A stretch of DNA of 64,000 nt from Amycolatopsis dendrobii (GCF_014145675.1 NZ_JACGZW010000006.1:434001-498000), one strand, 5' to 3'. Positions 49,518-58,888 are shown, counted from the stretch's first letter. Made by a program: numbers and translations. The notes: generated from the letters alone by a model not told the origin.

Positions 49518-50503
49518 TCCACCCCGAGGTCGAGTTCCTCGATGTCGTGCTCCAGCCGGGCCCGCCAGGACCACTTCGGTTCGGTCCAGTCGGTGTCCGA
49601 CGGCGGCGGCTCCCCCAGCGGCAGCGCGGGATCGACCACGCCGTGCGTCACCCGGTAGGCAAGCGCGGACGTCGCTGCCCGGATCCATTTGTCGCCTGCC
49701 GCACCGGACGGCGGCGCGACTCCGAACGCGTGCGTGAACCACACCGGCAGCAACGCGCTCGACCCGATCGCGTCGGTGATCCGCTCGCGCAGCCGGGAAT
49801 GCAGTTCTTCCCAATCCCGTTCGCACTTCTCGATTTGCGGCAGGACCCGGGTCCGCGTCACCTCGTCCGCGGCCAGAACCTGTTGCGCCGCTTCGGCATC
49901 CTGCTGCGCGGCGGGCAACTGACGATCCAGCACGCCCCGCCGCCGAGCGACCACTTCGGACAGTCGCGACTCCGCGTCGTCCCGTTCCGGCGTGCCACGC
50001 TCGGCTTTCGCCAGCACCTCCAGCACGGCGATCAACGCTTCTTCGCTCTGCCCCAACGCCTCGCGCGCCTGCGGCAGCCGTGCGACGTCCTCTTCGTACG
50101 GTCGGCGCTGGGTCGGCGTGAGCAACTGTGCGGCCAGACTGTGCCGCCGCTCTGCCTCCGCGGCCAGCTGCCGCAGCCGCGGGCCGACATTGTCCAGGTC
50201 GACCACCGGGACCTTCTCCGACACCCGGACCGCGCGTTCGAGCACCAGCAGCCGCTGCCGGAGCCGTTCGAGCTGCCGGGCCGTGTGGTCCAAGCGGGTT
50301 TCGTGCCGGGAATGGGTTTCGGTGAACGACTCGACCGTCTCGCGCAGTTCGGAAAGCTCGCGGACGGTGCGGTTTTCCAGATCGTCGACGGTTTCCCGCA
50401 TGCCGCCGACGGTGTCGGTGAGGGCGAGCAGTTCCGGATCGGACTCTGGCTCCTCCTCGGCCGGGTAGTACTCGGTGTCGCGGTAGTACTCGGAGTAGGT
50501 CAC
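49514..50503 (-). CDS. coiled-coil protein of unknown function
   Basis: A 329-residue soluble protein. The acidic N-terminus (EYYPAEEEPESDPE) is followed by a long coiled coil, about 30-125 (RETVDDLENRTVRELSELRE; RQLERLRQRLLVLERAV), further helical segments rich in Ala/Glu/Arg (about 150-245), and a compact C-terminal region (LLPVWFTHAFGVAPPSG). It starts with GTG in a GTGA overlap with the upstream membrane-protein gene, so the two probably form a complex. I do not recognise the family. Confidence 0.75.
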   Translation of the reverse strand: MTYSEYYRDTEYYPAEEEPESDPELLALTDTVGGMRETVDDLENRTVRELSELRETVESFTETHSRHETRLDHTARQLERLRQRLLVLERAVRVSEKVPVVDLDNVGPRLRQLAAEAERRHSLAAQLLTPTQRRPYEEDVARLPQAREALGQSEEALIAVLEVLAKAERGTPERDDAESRLSEVVARRRGVLDRQLPAAQQDAEAAQQVLAADEVTRTRVLPQIEKCERDWEELHSRLRERITDAIGSSALLPVWFTHAFGVAPPSGAAGDKWIRAATSALAYRVTHGVVDPALPLGEPPPSDTDWTEPKWSWRARLEHDIEELDLGVD

Positions 50504-51063
50504 CGCGCCTCCTGCACCAGGAACGCCAGGGTCGCCACCGTGGTGAGCGCGGCCAGGACGACCATGATCGGCTGGGCGGTCGGCCCGGCCCCGATGAGCG
50601 CGACCGCGGTGAAGATCGCCGCCAGGGCCCCGATGTACGCGGCCCGCTGCCGCCGGTTGACCATCAGCGGCGTCGGCCCGAGCGGCCCGAACGCGATCCG
50701 CAGTCCCGCGCCCAGCAGCGGCAACGCGAGCAGCAGCCAGACCGCGTTGAGCGCGCCGAACAGCATCATCGCCCCGCTCACCATCCCGACCGCGACCGGC
50801 GCGACCGCCAGGTACAGCGTCGTCCGCTGCACCTTCCCGCGCTTCGCCTCCAGCCGGGCGAGCCGCACCTGTTCGACCGCGGCGTCGACCTCCTTCTCGG
50901 TGCTCAGCAGCGCCTCCGCCCGCTCGACCAGGGCGTCGAGCGTCTGCGTGCGTTCGTCTTCCGCCTGGTCCGGCAGCTGCGCCAGACCCGCGCGAAGCTC
51001 ACGGCGGAGCGCGGACGCGCGCGCCATCACGTGGTCGCGCTGGTCCTCGGCAGGCGTAGTCAC
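50500..51063 (-). CDS. four-helix membrane protein paired with coiled-coil protein
   Basis: A 187-residue protein. Residues 1-75 are a charged helical cytoplasmic region (RDHVMARASALRRELRAGLA), followed by four hydrophobic segments (LYLAVAPVAVGMVSGAMMLF; ALNAVWLLLALPLLGAG; AAYIGALAAIFTAVALIGAG; IMVVLAALTTVATLAFLV). The conserved-looking loop GPLGPTPLMVNRRQR joins helices 2 and 3. Its stop overlaps the GTG of the coiled-coil gene. Function unknown; a membrane anchor for the coiled-coil partner is plausible. Confidence 0.75.
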   Translation of the reverse strand: MTTPAEDQRDHVMARASALRRELRAGLAQLPDQAEDERTQTLDALVERAEALLSTEKEVDAAVEQVRLARLEAKRGKVQRTTLYLAVAPVAVGMVSGAMMLFGALNAVWLLLALPLLGAGLRIAFGPLGPTPLMVNRRQRAAYIGALAAIFTAVALIGAGPTAQPIMVVLAALTTVATLAFLVQEAR

Positions 51064-51126
51064 CTGGCCACTGTAGGTACGAAGCGCGCGGAACCCGGGG
51101 AACGACGCGACTTCGGGCGGAACCAG

Positions 51127-51966
51127 TCAGAGGCGCAGCAGGTCCTTCCCGACGACCACCTCGCCGTCGAACCCGGCAGCGGCGTGCTCACGCCAGACCT
51201 CGTCGGCGATGTCCGCGTCGGTCGGAACGAAATGCGACAGCACGAGAGTCCCCACCCCGGCTTCCTTGGCCAACGCACCGACCCGCTCGACACTCGTGTG
51301 GCTCGCCAGCAGATGGTCCCGCAACGTCGTGCCGTTGTACCGGCTCACCATGGCATCGACCGCGGGCACGTACATGACCTCGTGCACCAGCACATCCGCA
51401 CCAGCAGCGAGCCGCACCAGGTTCTCGCACGGCGCGGTGTCGCCGGAAATCACGATGGACCGGTCCGCGGTGTCCACGCGGTAAGCGAAGGCGTCCGCGA
51501 TCGGCGGATGGTCTACGCGGGCCGCGGTGATTCGGACGTTCTCGTCCTCGAAGACCACGCCGTCCGCCGTGACCTCGTGCGGATCGAGCAGTTCGTCCAG
51601 CGGACGCAGACCCTCGTCGCCGACCCGCGTGTCGATGTCGAATCGGTTCATCGCCAGGAAATGCCGGGTCATGTCCGCCAGCGGCGGCGGCCCGAACGCG
51701 GGGACCTGCCGTTCCAGGTTGGCGGCCCAGGCCAGCAGGTAGAGGTTGCCGTAGTCGGCGTTGTGGTCGGAATGGTGATGCGTGATGCCGACCGCGCGCA
51801 GCGAGTCGAGCGGGATGCCCGCGTGCACCAGCTGCCGGGCCACGCCGTTGCCGCAGTCGATCAGGTAAGTGGCTCCGTTGACGACGATCGCCTGCGCCGG
51901 AGCGCTCCGGGTGCGTTTCGGTGCGGGACCGCCCGCGGTGCCGAGGAGGATGAGCTGCGTGGTCAT
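51127..51966 (-). CDS. metallo-beta-lactamase-fold hydrolase, RNase Z/arylsulfatase-like
   Basis: A 279-residue MBL protein. The zinc motif is THHHSDHNADYGN (about 80), the Asp ligand is in VISGDTAPCENL (about 195), and the late His ligand is in LVLSHFVPTD (about 247). ILLGTAGGPAP at the start places it near the RNase Z/AtsA-type branch. Its ATG overlaps the permease stop (ATGA), so it is co-translated with that gene. A hydrolase acting on the transported or neighbouring aromatic compound is possible; not shown. Confidence 0.87.
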   Translation of the reverse strand: MTTQLILLGTAGGPAPKRTRSAPAQAIVVNGATYLIDCGNGVARQLVHAGIPLDSLRAVGITHHHSDHNADYGNLYLLAWAANLERQVPAFGPPPLADMTRHFLAMNRFDIDTRVGDEGLRPLDELLDPHEVTADGVVFEDENVRITAARVDHPPIADAFAYRVDTADRSIVISGDTAPCENLVRLAAGADVLVHEVMYVPAVDAMVSRYNGTTLRDHLLASHTSVERVGALAKEAGVGTLVLSHFVPTDADIADEVWREHAAAGFDGEVVVGKDLLRL

Positions 51967-53285
51967 GCGTACTCGCTTTCGAGGTTGAGGGAAGCAGAAC
52001 GGCGCGTCAGCCACACGACGAGACCCAGCCCGCTCCAGGCTGCCAGCGCGAGCAACGCCGGCAGCGTGATCTGTTTGAGCAGCAACCAAGTCTGCACCGC
52101 GAGGATCGCGACGCCGAGCACGGACAACACGGCGTGCGAAGTCCGGCGCATCCGGAACGGGGCCGCGGCGTGCAGTTCCGGACGCTGCCGGCGCACCCGC
52201 CACGACGCGATGATCAGCAGGGTGAGCAACGGCCCGGTGACGATCGACGTCATGGCCGCGATGTTCGCGACGCTGAAGCCGGCGAGCACCGGGACCACGC
52301 CGATCAGGTAAAGGATCGCCAGCAGCCAGTGCGGGGTGCCGAACCGGCGGTTCACCGCGCCGAGCCCGGCGGGCAGCCAGCCGTCGCCGGTCGCGGCCAG
52401 CACGGGTTTCGTCGCGGCCAGCAGGAGCGAATTGATGTGGCCGATCACCGACGCCATCGCGCCGCCGAGGATGAAGAACGCGAAACCGCCTGGCGAAAGG
52501 ATGTGGCGGGCGACGTCCGACATCGGCTTGCCCGCGGACGCCGCCGCCCCGAGCACGCCTACCGACGGGATCGCCACGACCACGTAAATCACCGCCGCGA
52601 CGAGAGTGCCGCCGACGACGGACAGCGGGATGTCGCGTCCCGGCCGCTTCATCTCGCCGCCGATGTCGGCGATGAGGAAGGCACCGGTGGTGGCGAACGT
52701 GAGCATGGCCGCCGCGTTGAGCAAACCGCCGATGCCGTGCGGGGTCAGGTTCCCGAATTCGCTCCATCGCACTTGCCCGGCGCCCGCGATCCCGTACAGC
52801 AGGAAGGCGGCGAGCATGACGACGGCGAGCACGATGCCGACCCGGCTGGAGAACGTCGCGCCCGCCAGGTTCGTCAGGAAGAACACCGTGATCAGGGCGA
52901 TCGCCAGCGGCCGCACCGGAACTCCCGGCACGAGCGCGCTGACGTAGTTCGCCCCGGCCAGCGCCATCAGGCTGAGCTGGATGACCGACACGGCCGAAAG
53001 CCACATCGACGCGAACCCGGCAGCGGGCGAGATCAGCCGCGCGGCGTAGGTGTAGCGGCCGCCGGTGACCGGCATCGCGCTGCCGAGCGACGCGATCGGC
53101 AGCGAGTAAACGATCACCGCGAGTGCCGCGACGGCGAAGGCGATCGGCGCGCCTGCCCCGGTCAGCGCGATGGCGGTGCCCATCAACGCGACGACCCCGC
53201 CGCCGACTACCTGGTGGAACGAGACTCCGACGGCTTGGAAAAGGGAGATGCTTCGCTTGAGGTTCGCGTCTGCTTCGGTCGGCAT
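51963..53285 (-). CDS. APC-superfamily amino-acid permease
   Basis: A 440-residue transporter with 12 hydrophobic segments. Helix 1 has the unwound signature (FHQVVGGGVVALMGTAIALT) and MPVTGGRYTYAARLISPAAG lies in helix 2-3, as in amino-acid/polyamine/organocation antiporters. ATG 53285 begins MPTEADANLK, following AAGG. It is divergent from kynureninase, so tryptophan, kynurenine or anthranilate are candidate substrates by context only. Co-translated with the MBL gene. Confidence 0.87.
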   Translation of the reverse strand: MPTEADANLKRSISLFQAVGVSFHQVVGGGVVALMGTAIALTGAGAPIAFAVAALAVIVYSLPIASLGSAMPVTGGRYTYAARLISPAAGFASMWLSAVSVIQLSLMALAGANYVSALVPGVPVRPLAIALITVFFLTNLAGATFSSRVGIVLAVVMLAAFLLYGIAGAGQVRWSEFGNLTPHGIGGLLNAAAMLTFATTGAFLIADIGGEMKRPGRDIPLSVVGGTLVAAVIYVVVAIPSVGVLGAAASAGKPMSDVARHILSPGGFAFFILGGAMASVIGHINSLLLAATKPVLAATGDGWLPAGLGAVNRRFGTPHWLLAILYLIGVVPVLAGFSVANIAAMTSIVTGPLLTLLIIASWRVRRQRPELHAAAPFRMRRTSHAVLSVLGVAILAVQTWLLLKQITLPALLALAAWSGLGLVVWLTRRSASLNLESEYA

Positions 53286-53346
53286 CGTGATCACTGCCTT
53301 CTGCTGGCCGTTGTCGATCGGCACAGCGTGACCCAATCCGCGACGC

Positions 53347-53394
53347 TTCGGAAATACCGAATACCCGCCCTGGCATAGCCGTTCGGGAATACCG
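53347..53394. promoter_or_regulatory. repeated palindromic element TTCGG-AAATA-CCGAA in permease/kynureninase gap
   Basis: TTCGGAAATACCGAA (53347-53361) is a 5+5+5 inverted repeat. A second copy, TTCGGGAATACCG, lies at 53382-53394, 35 bp downstream. Two copies in a divergent promoter suggest a regulator site controlling both genes. No regulator gene is adjacent. Confidence 0.5.
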
Positions 53395-53500
53395 CCGGGA
53401 TAGCCAGGCGGGCATGGGAACGAGCGAATCAAGCATTGGACGGGCATGGCGTCCGGCAAGAACGATGAGGAGCCCACGCTTCCGACTTTGTGGAGTTCTC

Positions 53501-54799
53501 ATGACCGTGGCCCTCGCCGAAGCGGCCGCCCGCGATCTCGACGCCCAGGACCCGTTGCCGACGTTGCGCGCGCAGTTCCACGTCCCGCCCGCGACCGGCG
53601 GCGGCTACGCCGAGACGGCCTACTTCGCCGGGAACTCCCTCGGCCTGCAACCGGCCGCGACCCGCGCCGCGCTGGACGCGGAACTCGCCGACTGGGCCCG
53701 GCTGGGCGTCGAAGGCCACGTCGAAGCAGCGCGTCCGTGGGTTTCCTACCACCAGCAGCTACGCGATCCAGCCTCGCGGCTCGTCGGCGCGCGACCGGCC
53801 GAGGTCGTGATGATGAACTCGCTGACGGTCAATCTGCACCTGATGATGGTCAGCTTCTACCGGCCGACCGCGGACCGGCACGCGATCGTCATCGAGGACA
53901 CCGCGTTCCCGTCCGACAGCTACGCGGTGCGCAGCCAGGTCGCGTTCCACGGCTACGACCCGGACGAAGCCGTCGTCCGGCTTTCGCCGCGTCCCGGGGA
54001 ATCGACGTTGCGCAGCGAGGACGTCGTCGGCTGGCTTGCCGAGCACGGGCATCGGGTCGCGCTCGTCCTGCTGGGCGGGGTCAACTACTACAGCGGGGAA
54101 CTGCTCGACATCCCGGCGATCACCCGCGCCGGGCACGCCGCCGGAGCGATCGTGGGCTGGGATCTCGCGCACGCGGCGGGCAACGTGCCGCTGCGGCTGC
54201 ACGACTGGAACGTCGACTGGGCTGCTTGGTGCACCTACAAATATCTCAACAGCGGACCGGGCGCGATCGCCGGCGCGTTCGTGCACGAGCGGCATCTCGC
54301 GGATCGTTCGCTGCCGAAACTGGCGGGCTGGTGGAGCACCGACCCGGACGTGCGGTTCCGCATGCAGCCGACCGTCACTGCGGTCGACACCGCCGACTCG
54401 TGGCAGCTGTCGAACCCGCCGATCCTCGCGATGGCCCCGGTGCGAGCCTCGCTGGCGATGTTCGACGCGGTGGGCATGGCTGCCTTGCGCGCCAAGAGCA
54501 TTCGGCTGACCGGGTACCTGGAAACGCTGCTCGGCGAGGTCTGCGCGGGACGTCCGCTGGAGGTGCTCACGCCCCGGGACCCGGACCGTCGGGGTGCGCA
54601 GCTTTCCGTTCGCCTGCACGGTTTGGACGCCGACACGGTCAGCGCCGCGTTGCGGACCCAGCACGGTGTTGTCGCCGACGCCCGCCGCCCCGACGTCATC
54701 CGCCTAGCGCCAGTGCCGATGTACTCCACCTTCCACGACTGCTGGCGCGCGGCGACCGCACTGGCGGAGGTCGCTAGCGGTTCTTGCGCCGGATCTTGA
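53501..54799 (+). CDS. kynU: kynureninase
   Basis: A 432-residue fold-type I PLP hydrolase that cleaves L-kynurenine to anthranilate and alanine, or 3-hydroxykynurenine to 3-hydroxyanthranilate. Lys247 in CTYKYLNSGPG binds PLP, Asp221 in GWDLAHAAGN pairs with the pyridine nitrogen, and YFAGNSLGLQP (41-51) and MNSLTVNLHLMM are family motifs. ATG 53501 follows TGGAG. Tryptophan dioxygenase and formamidase genes are not nearby, so it may serve catabolism or feed a secondary metabolite. Overlaps the convergent DUF6204 gene by 26 bp. Confidence 0.93.
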   Translation: MTVALAEAAARDLDAQDPLPTLRAQFHVPPATGGGYAETAYFAGNSLGLQPAATRAALDAELADWARLGVEGHVEAARPWVSYHQQLRDPASRLVGARPAEVVMMNSLTVNLHLMMVSFYRPTADRHAIVIEDTAFPSDSYAVRSQVAFHGYDPDEAVVRLSPRPGESTLRSEDVVGWLAEHGHRVALVLLGGVNYYSGELLDIPAITRAGHAAGAIVGWDLAHAAGNVPLRLHDWNVDWAAWCTYKYLNSGPGAIAGAFVHERHLADRSLPKLAGWWSTDPDVRFRMQPTVTAVDTADSWQLSNPPILAMAPVRASLAMFDAVGMAALRAKSIRLTGYLETLLGEVCAGRPLEVLTPRDPDRRGAQLSVRLHGLDADTVSAALRTQHGVVADARRPDVIRLAPVPMYSTFHDCWRAATALAEVASGSCAGS

Positions 54800-55070
54800 T
54801 CGTCCGCAGGTCGGTGACCGCGTAGTTCAGGTCCCGGTACGGCAGGCCATGCGCGGCCAATGCGGCGGCCGCGCCGTCTTTGGCCGCGCGTTCGTCGTCG
54901 TCCGGACCGGCCGGGACCTGGCAGCGGAAGGTGAACGCCGTCGCGTTGACGTCGTGCGTGAAGGTGCCTTCTTCGGTAAAGGCGACGTCGGTCTTGGTCT
55001 CCAGCAACGCGCGAGCGCTCTCGTCGAGAGCGGCGAATTTGCCGCGGATGATCACGCGGAACGCGTCCAT
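54774..55070 (-). CDS. DUF6204-type small protein
   Basis: A 98-residue soluble protein with a ferredoxin-like look: FRVIIRGKFAALDESARALL at the start, TFTHDVNATAFTFRCQVPAG in the middle, and RDLNYAVTDLRTIKIRRKNR at the end. It resembles actinobacterial DUF6204. ATG 55070 begins MDAFRV; its end is 1 bp from the TetR stop, so it is co-transcribed downstream of TetR. Confidence 0.72.
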   Translation of the reverse strand: MDAFRVIIRGKFAALDESARALLETKTDVAFTEEGTFTHDVNATAFTFRCQVPAGPDDDERAAKDGAAAALAAHGLPYRDLNYAVTDLRTIKIRRKNR

Positions 55071-55071
55071 G

Positions 55072-55707
55072 TCAGGTGTCCTTCCGGATCGCATAAGTCA
55101 GTACTTGCTCGCTGAGCAGGCCTTCCACCGCGTCGAGGAGCGTCAGCGCCGCCTCCGCGATGTCGTCGGACGCCTCGCCGCCGACGGTGCGTTTGCCGAT
55201 CTCGCCGTACAGCAGGCTGTGCACCCAGCCGATCTGCGCGGCGACCAGTCCGGGCACCGGATCTCCCTGCGCCGCACCGGTTTCCGCGATCAGCAGGTCG
55301 GCGAGTTCGGCGACCATCTGCTGACCGAGGTCCTGCAGCCGGGCGGCGAGCGTGGGCGCGGCCAGCATCATCGGCAACACCCGGCCGAACCCAGGGCTGA
55401 GCCCGATCGAGCGCGAGCGCTGCCGGATCTCGCCGCGCAGGTGGTCCAGCACCGCGTGCGCCGCGGACACTCCCGTCCCGCGCGCCCGCACGATCCCGGC
55501 CAGCCGTCCCGCCGAGGCCTCCGACGGCGGCAGCACCAGGTCTTCCTTGACCCGGAAATGGTTGTAGACCGTGTTGACCGCGACGTCGGCGGCCTCGGCC
55601 ACCTCGGCGATGGTCACCGCCTCGAATCCGCGGTCGACGAACATCCGCAGCGCGGTATCCGCGATGCGCCGCACCGTCTCCTGCCTCTTCCGCTCTCGAA
55701 GTCCCAC
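55072..55707 (-). CDS. TetR-family transcriptional regulator
   Basis: A 211-residue regulator with N-terminal HTH (GFEAVTIAEVAEAADVAVNT, then VYNHFRVKEDL) and a helical sensor. GTG 55707 begins the usual GLRERKRQ lead; an in-frame ATG at 55749 would add 14 residues. It is divergent from the large SARP-type gene, with GACTGCA repeats in the gap, and upstream of the DUF6204 gene. Confidence 0.85.
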   Translation of the reverse strand: MGLRERKRQETVRRIADTALRMFVDRGFEAVTIAEVAEAADVAVNTVYNHFRVKEDLVLPPSEASAGRLAGIVRARGTGVSAAHAVLDHLRGEIRQRSRSIGLSPGFGRVLPMMLAAPTLAARLQDLGQQMVAELADLLIAETGAAQGDPVPGLVAAQIGWVHSLLYGEIGKRTVGGEASDDIAEAALTLLDAVEGLLSEQVLTYAIRKDT

Positions 55708-55723
55708 GCCGAAAAGTGAAGCA

Positions 55724-55748
55724 GACTGCAAACTTGGTGTCGACTGCA
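55724..55748. promoter_or_regulatory. direct repeats of GACTGCA in TetR/SARP divergent gap
   Basis: GACTGCA occurs at 55724-55730 and 55742-55748, 18 bp apart, within the 118-bp gap. SARP-type activators bind short direct repeats near -35 boxes, and TetR proteins bind here too, so either could use it. Confidence 0.35.
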
Positions 55749-55825
55749 TTATTCTGGCCCCGTCTCCTGGATATCGGGGAGATCCCGGAGGACGGGACGG
55801 CCGCCGGCACGGCATCATCGACCAG

Positions 55826-58800
55826 GTGCGGATCGGCTTGCTGGGCCCGCTGGAGGTCCGGAACGACGACGGTGCCGCGGTCGAGATCACCGGAGCCCGA
55901 TTGCGGACGCTGCTGAGCGCCCTCGCGCTCGAGCCCGGCCGGGTCGTCTCGGCCGGGCAGCTGGTCGACGCCGTCTGGGGGACGCGTCCGCCGGCCACGG
56001 CCAACGCGTTGCAGGCGCTCGTCTCGCGGCTGCGCCGGATCGGCACGCGGCTCGACTCCACCCCGTCCGGCTACCGGCTGCCCGAGGCGACCGTCGATGC
56101 GGCCCGGTTCGAGGAGCTGGTCACCGCCGCGCGGACAGCATCTGACGAGAAGCGTGTCGTGCTGCTTCGCGAGGCACTCAATCTGTGGCGCGGCCCGGCG
56201 CTCGGTGACGTCTCAGACGCGCAGTTCTTCCAAGGCCACATAGCGCGGCTGAACGAGCTACGGCTTTCGGCCACCGAGGAGTACGCCGAAGCCGCGATCC
56301 GGCTGGGGCACGGCGCGGATCTCACCGAAGAACTGTCGAAGCTGCTGTCCGAACATCCGCTGCGGGAACGGCTGGCCGCGTCGTTGATGCTCTCGCTGCA
56401 AGCCGCCGGACGACCGGCCGAAGCGCTTCAGGTGTTCACGCGGATCCGGATGGCACTGGCGGACGAACTCGGCGCCGACCCGGCCGCCGAACTGTCCGCC
56501 GCACACACCAAAATCCTCCGCGAGACGGTCTCCGACGAGGATGTCGCGCGCACGAACCTACGGGCCGGGTTGACGAGTTTCGTCGGCCGGAACACTGAGG
56601 TCACGCGCGTAGCCAAGCTGGTCGGCGAGTACCGGCTCACCACGCTGACCGGGCCCGGCGGGGCCGGAAAGACGCGGCTGGCCACGGAGACCGGACGGCA
56701 TCTGCTGACCGGACGCGGCGGCGTGTGGTTCGCCGAACTGGCCTCGGTCACCAACGGCGCGGACGTTCCGCAGGCCGTGCTCGACGCCTTGGGCCTGCGC
56801 GAGCAGATGTACACCGGATCCCGCGCCAGCGGCACCCCGCGCGAGCGGGCGACCAGAGCGTTGCGCAATCGGGACGCGGTGCTGGTGCTCGACAATTGCG
56901 AGCACGTCATCGAAGCCGCCGCGGAACTGGCCGACCACCTGCTCGGCGAATGCCCGCGACTGCGCATTCTCGCGACCAGCCGGGAGCCGTTGGCGCTGAC
57001 CGGCGAGGCGCTTTGGCCAGTCGAACCGCTGACGCTGCCCGCGGAGGGCGCGACGTCCGTCGAAGCGATGTCGTGTGCTTCGGTCCGGCTGCTGGCCGAT
57101 CGTGCCGCGGCGGTGCGGCCGGGGTTCACCGTTGACGAGTCCACTGTGGACGAAGTGGTGCGGATCTGCCGGGCGCTCGACGGAATGCCGCTCGCGGTCG
57201 AACTCGCCGCGGCGCGGTTGCGGTCGATGAGCGTGTCGCAATTGGCCGCCCGGCTCGACGATCGGTTCCGCCTGCTCACTGCGGGCAGCCGGACCGCGCT
57301 GCCGCGGCACCGCACGCTGCGCGCGGTCGTCGACTGGAGCTGGGATCTGCTGGAACCGGAAGAACGGCGGCTGCTGCGCCGGTTGTCGGTGTTCTCCGGC
57401 GGCGCGACCGCGGATGCCGCCGAAGCGGTCTGCGGTGGTACGCCCGAGCTGCTCAGCGCATTAGTCGACAAATCGCTACTGGCCGTCTCCGAGGACGCCG
57501 AGCCGCGCTACCGGATGCTCGAGACGATCAAGGCGTACGGGCTGGAACAGCTCACCGTGGCCGACGAGCGCGAGGAACTGCGCCAAGCGCACGCCGAGTG
57601 GTTCGCCTCCTTCGCCGAGACCGGCGACAAATACCTGCGCCGCGCCGAGCAGATCGAGTGGCTGGCGCGTTTCGCCGCCGAGCACGGCAATCTGATGTCC
57701 GCCGTGCGCGGTGCCATCGCCGCGGGCGAAGCCACGACGGCACTGCGGCTGGCGACGTCGTGCGCGTGGTTCTGGATGCTGACCGGGCACAAAACCGAGG
57801 CACAGGAAGTAATCGAGGCGGCGCTCGCGTTGCCCGGCGAGGTGGATCGCGAACTGCGCGCGATGGGGTACGCGATGGCCGCGTTGTTGCTGACCATCGG
57901 AATGTCCTCCGAAACCTCCGCCGACGAACTCGGCCGCAAAGCGCTCGAACTCAGCCGCGACAGCCAGAATTCCTTGCTGCGCTCCATCATCCCGGTGTTC
58001 ACGCAAAGCGGGGACACCAGCGCCATGAAGTCCACATTGGACAAGTTGCTGTCCGATGAGGACCCGTGGCTGCGCGCCCATGCCCGGCTGCACCGCGCGC
58101 GGGCACAGCTGAACCTCCGGCACGACTCGGCCGCGCAGGAAGCCGACACCCGCGAGGCCGTCCGGCTGTTCCGGCAGAGCGGGGAACGCTGGGGCCTGTC
58201 GCTGGCGCTGAACAGCCTCGCCGAGGTCGTCAGCCGTCGCGGCGAACTGGAGGAAGCCGTTTCGTGCTATGAGGAATCCATCCAGGTCGTCTCGGAAATC
58301 GGTTCGGCCGAAGACGTTCTCTTCGCGCGAGGACGGCAAGCGCACCTGTTCTGGCAACTCGGCGACACGGCAGCCGCGAAGGCCGCGGCAGCCGCCGCCG
58401 AACGTGACGCGCGGACCGTGCCGTTCCCGGATTCGCTCGCGTTTCTGGCCCACACCAAAGCGGATCTGGCCCGCTGGCGCGGAGATCTGGCGGAAGCCCG
58501 CGTGGAACTGAACCGTGCCGAAGCGTTGCTGAGCGAATCCGAGCCGCATCCGTTGTTCCGCGCGATGATCCACCATTCGCACGCCTACCTGGACGCGCAG
58601 CTCGGCGACCTGCCCACGGCCCGGGACCGCCGCCGTGAAGCACTGGCCTTGGCCGATGCGTCCGGCGAGGTGCTGTATCTGTCGATCGTCCTCGTGGGCA
58701 TCGCCGACCACGCTGTGCGTCTGGACCGCCCGGTCGCCGCCGCCGACCTGCTGGCCGCCGCCGACCACGTCCGCGGTGGCCCGCACCTGGCCCTTCCCGA

Positions 58801-58888
58801 CGCGACCGCCGCCGCAGCCGCCGTACAGGCCCAGCCGTCAGGCACGGTCGACGACCCGGTCGCTCTCGCTTACGACGTCCTCAGCTGA
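55826..58888 (+). CDS. SARP/AfsR-type regulator: wHTH + BTAD + NB-ARC ATPase + TPR-like
   Basis: A 1020-residue regulator. Residues 1-90 are an OmpR-type winged helix (RIGLLGPLEVRNDDG; LVDAVWG), 92-240 the BTAD (ALNLWRGPALGDVSDAQFF), 250-560 a STAND ATPase with Walker A GPGGAGKT (276-283) and Walker B AVLVLDNCEHV, and the rest consists of helical TPR-like repeats. Such proteins activate pathway or secondary-metabolism genes in a nucleotide-dependent way. GTG 55826 begins the wHTH. It is divergent from a TetR gene. No biosynthetic cluster is visible in the window. Confidence 0.9.
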   Translation: MRIGLLGPLEVRNDDGAAVEITGARLRTLLSALALEPGRVVSAGQLVDAVWGTRPPATANALQALVSRLRRIGTRLDSTPSGYRLPEATVDAARFEELVTAARTASDEKRVVLLREALNLWRGPALGDVSDAQFFQGHIARLNELRLSATEEYAEAAIRLGHGADLTEELSKLLSEHPLRERLAASLMLSLQAAGRPAEALQVFTRIRMALADELGADPAAELSAAHTKILRETVSDEDVARTNLRAGLTSFVGRNTEVTRVAKLVGEYRLTTLTGPGGAGKTRLATETGRHLLTGRGGVWFAELASVTNGADVPQAVLDALGLREQMYTGSRASGTPRERATRALRNRDAVLVLDNCEHVIEAAAELADHLLGECPRLRILATSREPLALTGEALWPVEPLTLPAEGATSVEAMSCASVRLLADRAAAVRPGFTVDESTVDEVVRICRALDGMPLAVELAAARLRSMSVSQLAARLDDRFRLLTAGSRTALPRHRTLRAVVDWSWDLLEPEERRLLRRLSVFSGGATADAAEAVCGGTPELLSALVDKSLLAVSEDAEPRYRMLETIKAYGLEQLTVADEREELRQAHAEWFASFAETGDKYLRRAEQIEWLARFAAEHGNLMSAVRGAIAAGEATTALRLATSCAWFWMLTGHKTEAQEVIEAALALPGEVDRELRAMGYAMAALLLTIGMSSETSADELGRKALELSRDSQNSLLRSIIPVFTQSGDTSAMKSTLDKLLSDEDPWLRAHARLHRARAQLNLRHDSAAQEADTREAVRLFRQSGERWGLSLALNSLAEVVSRRGELEEAVSCYEESIQVVSEIGSAEDVLFARGRQAHLFWQLGDTAAAKAAAAAAERDARTVPFPDSLAFLAHTKADLARWRGDLAEARVELNRAEALLSESEPHPLFRAMIHHSHAYLDAQLGDLPTARDRRREALALADASGEVLYLSIVLVGIADHAVRLDRPVAAADLLAAADHVRGGPHLALPDATAAAAAVQAQPSGTVDDPVALAYDVLS

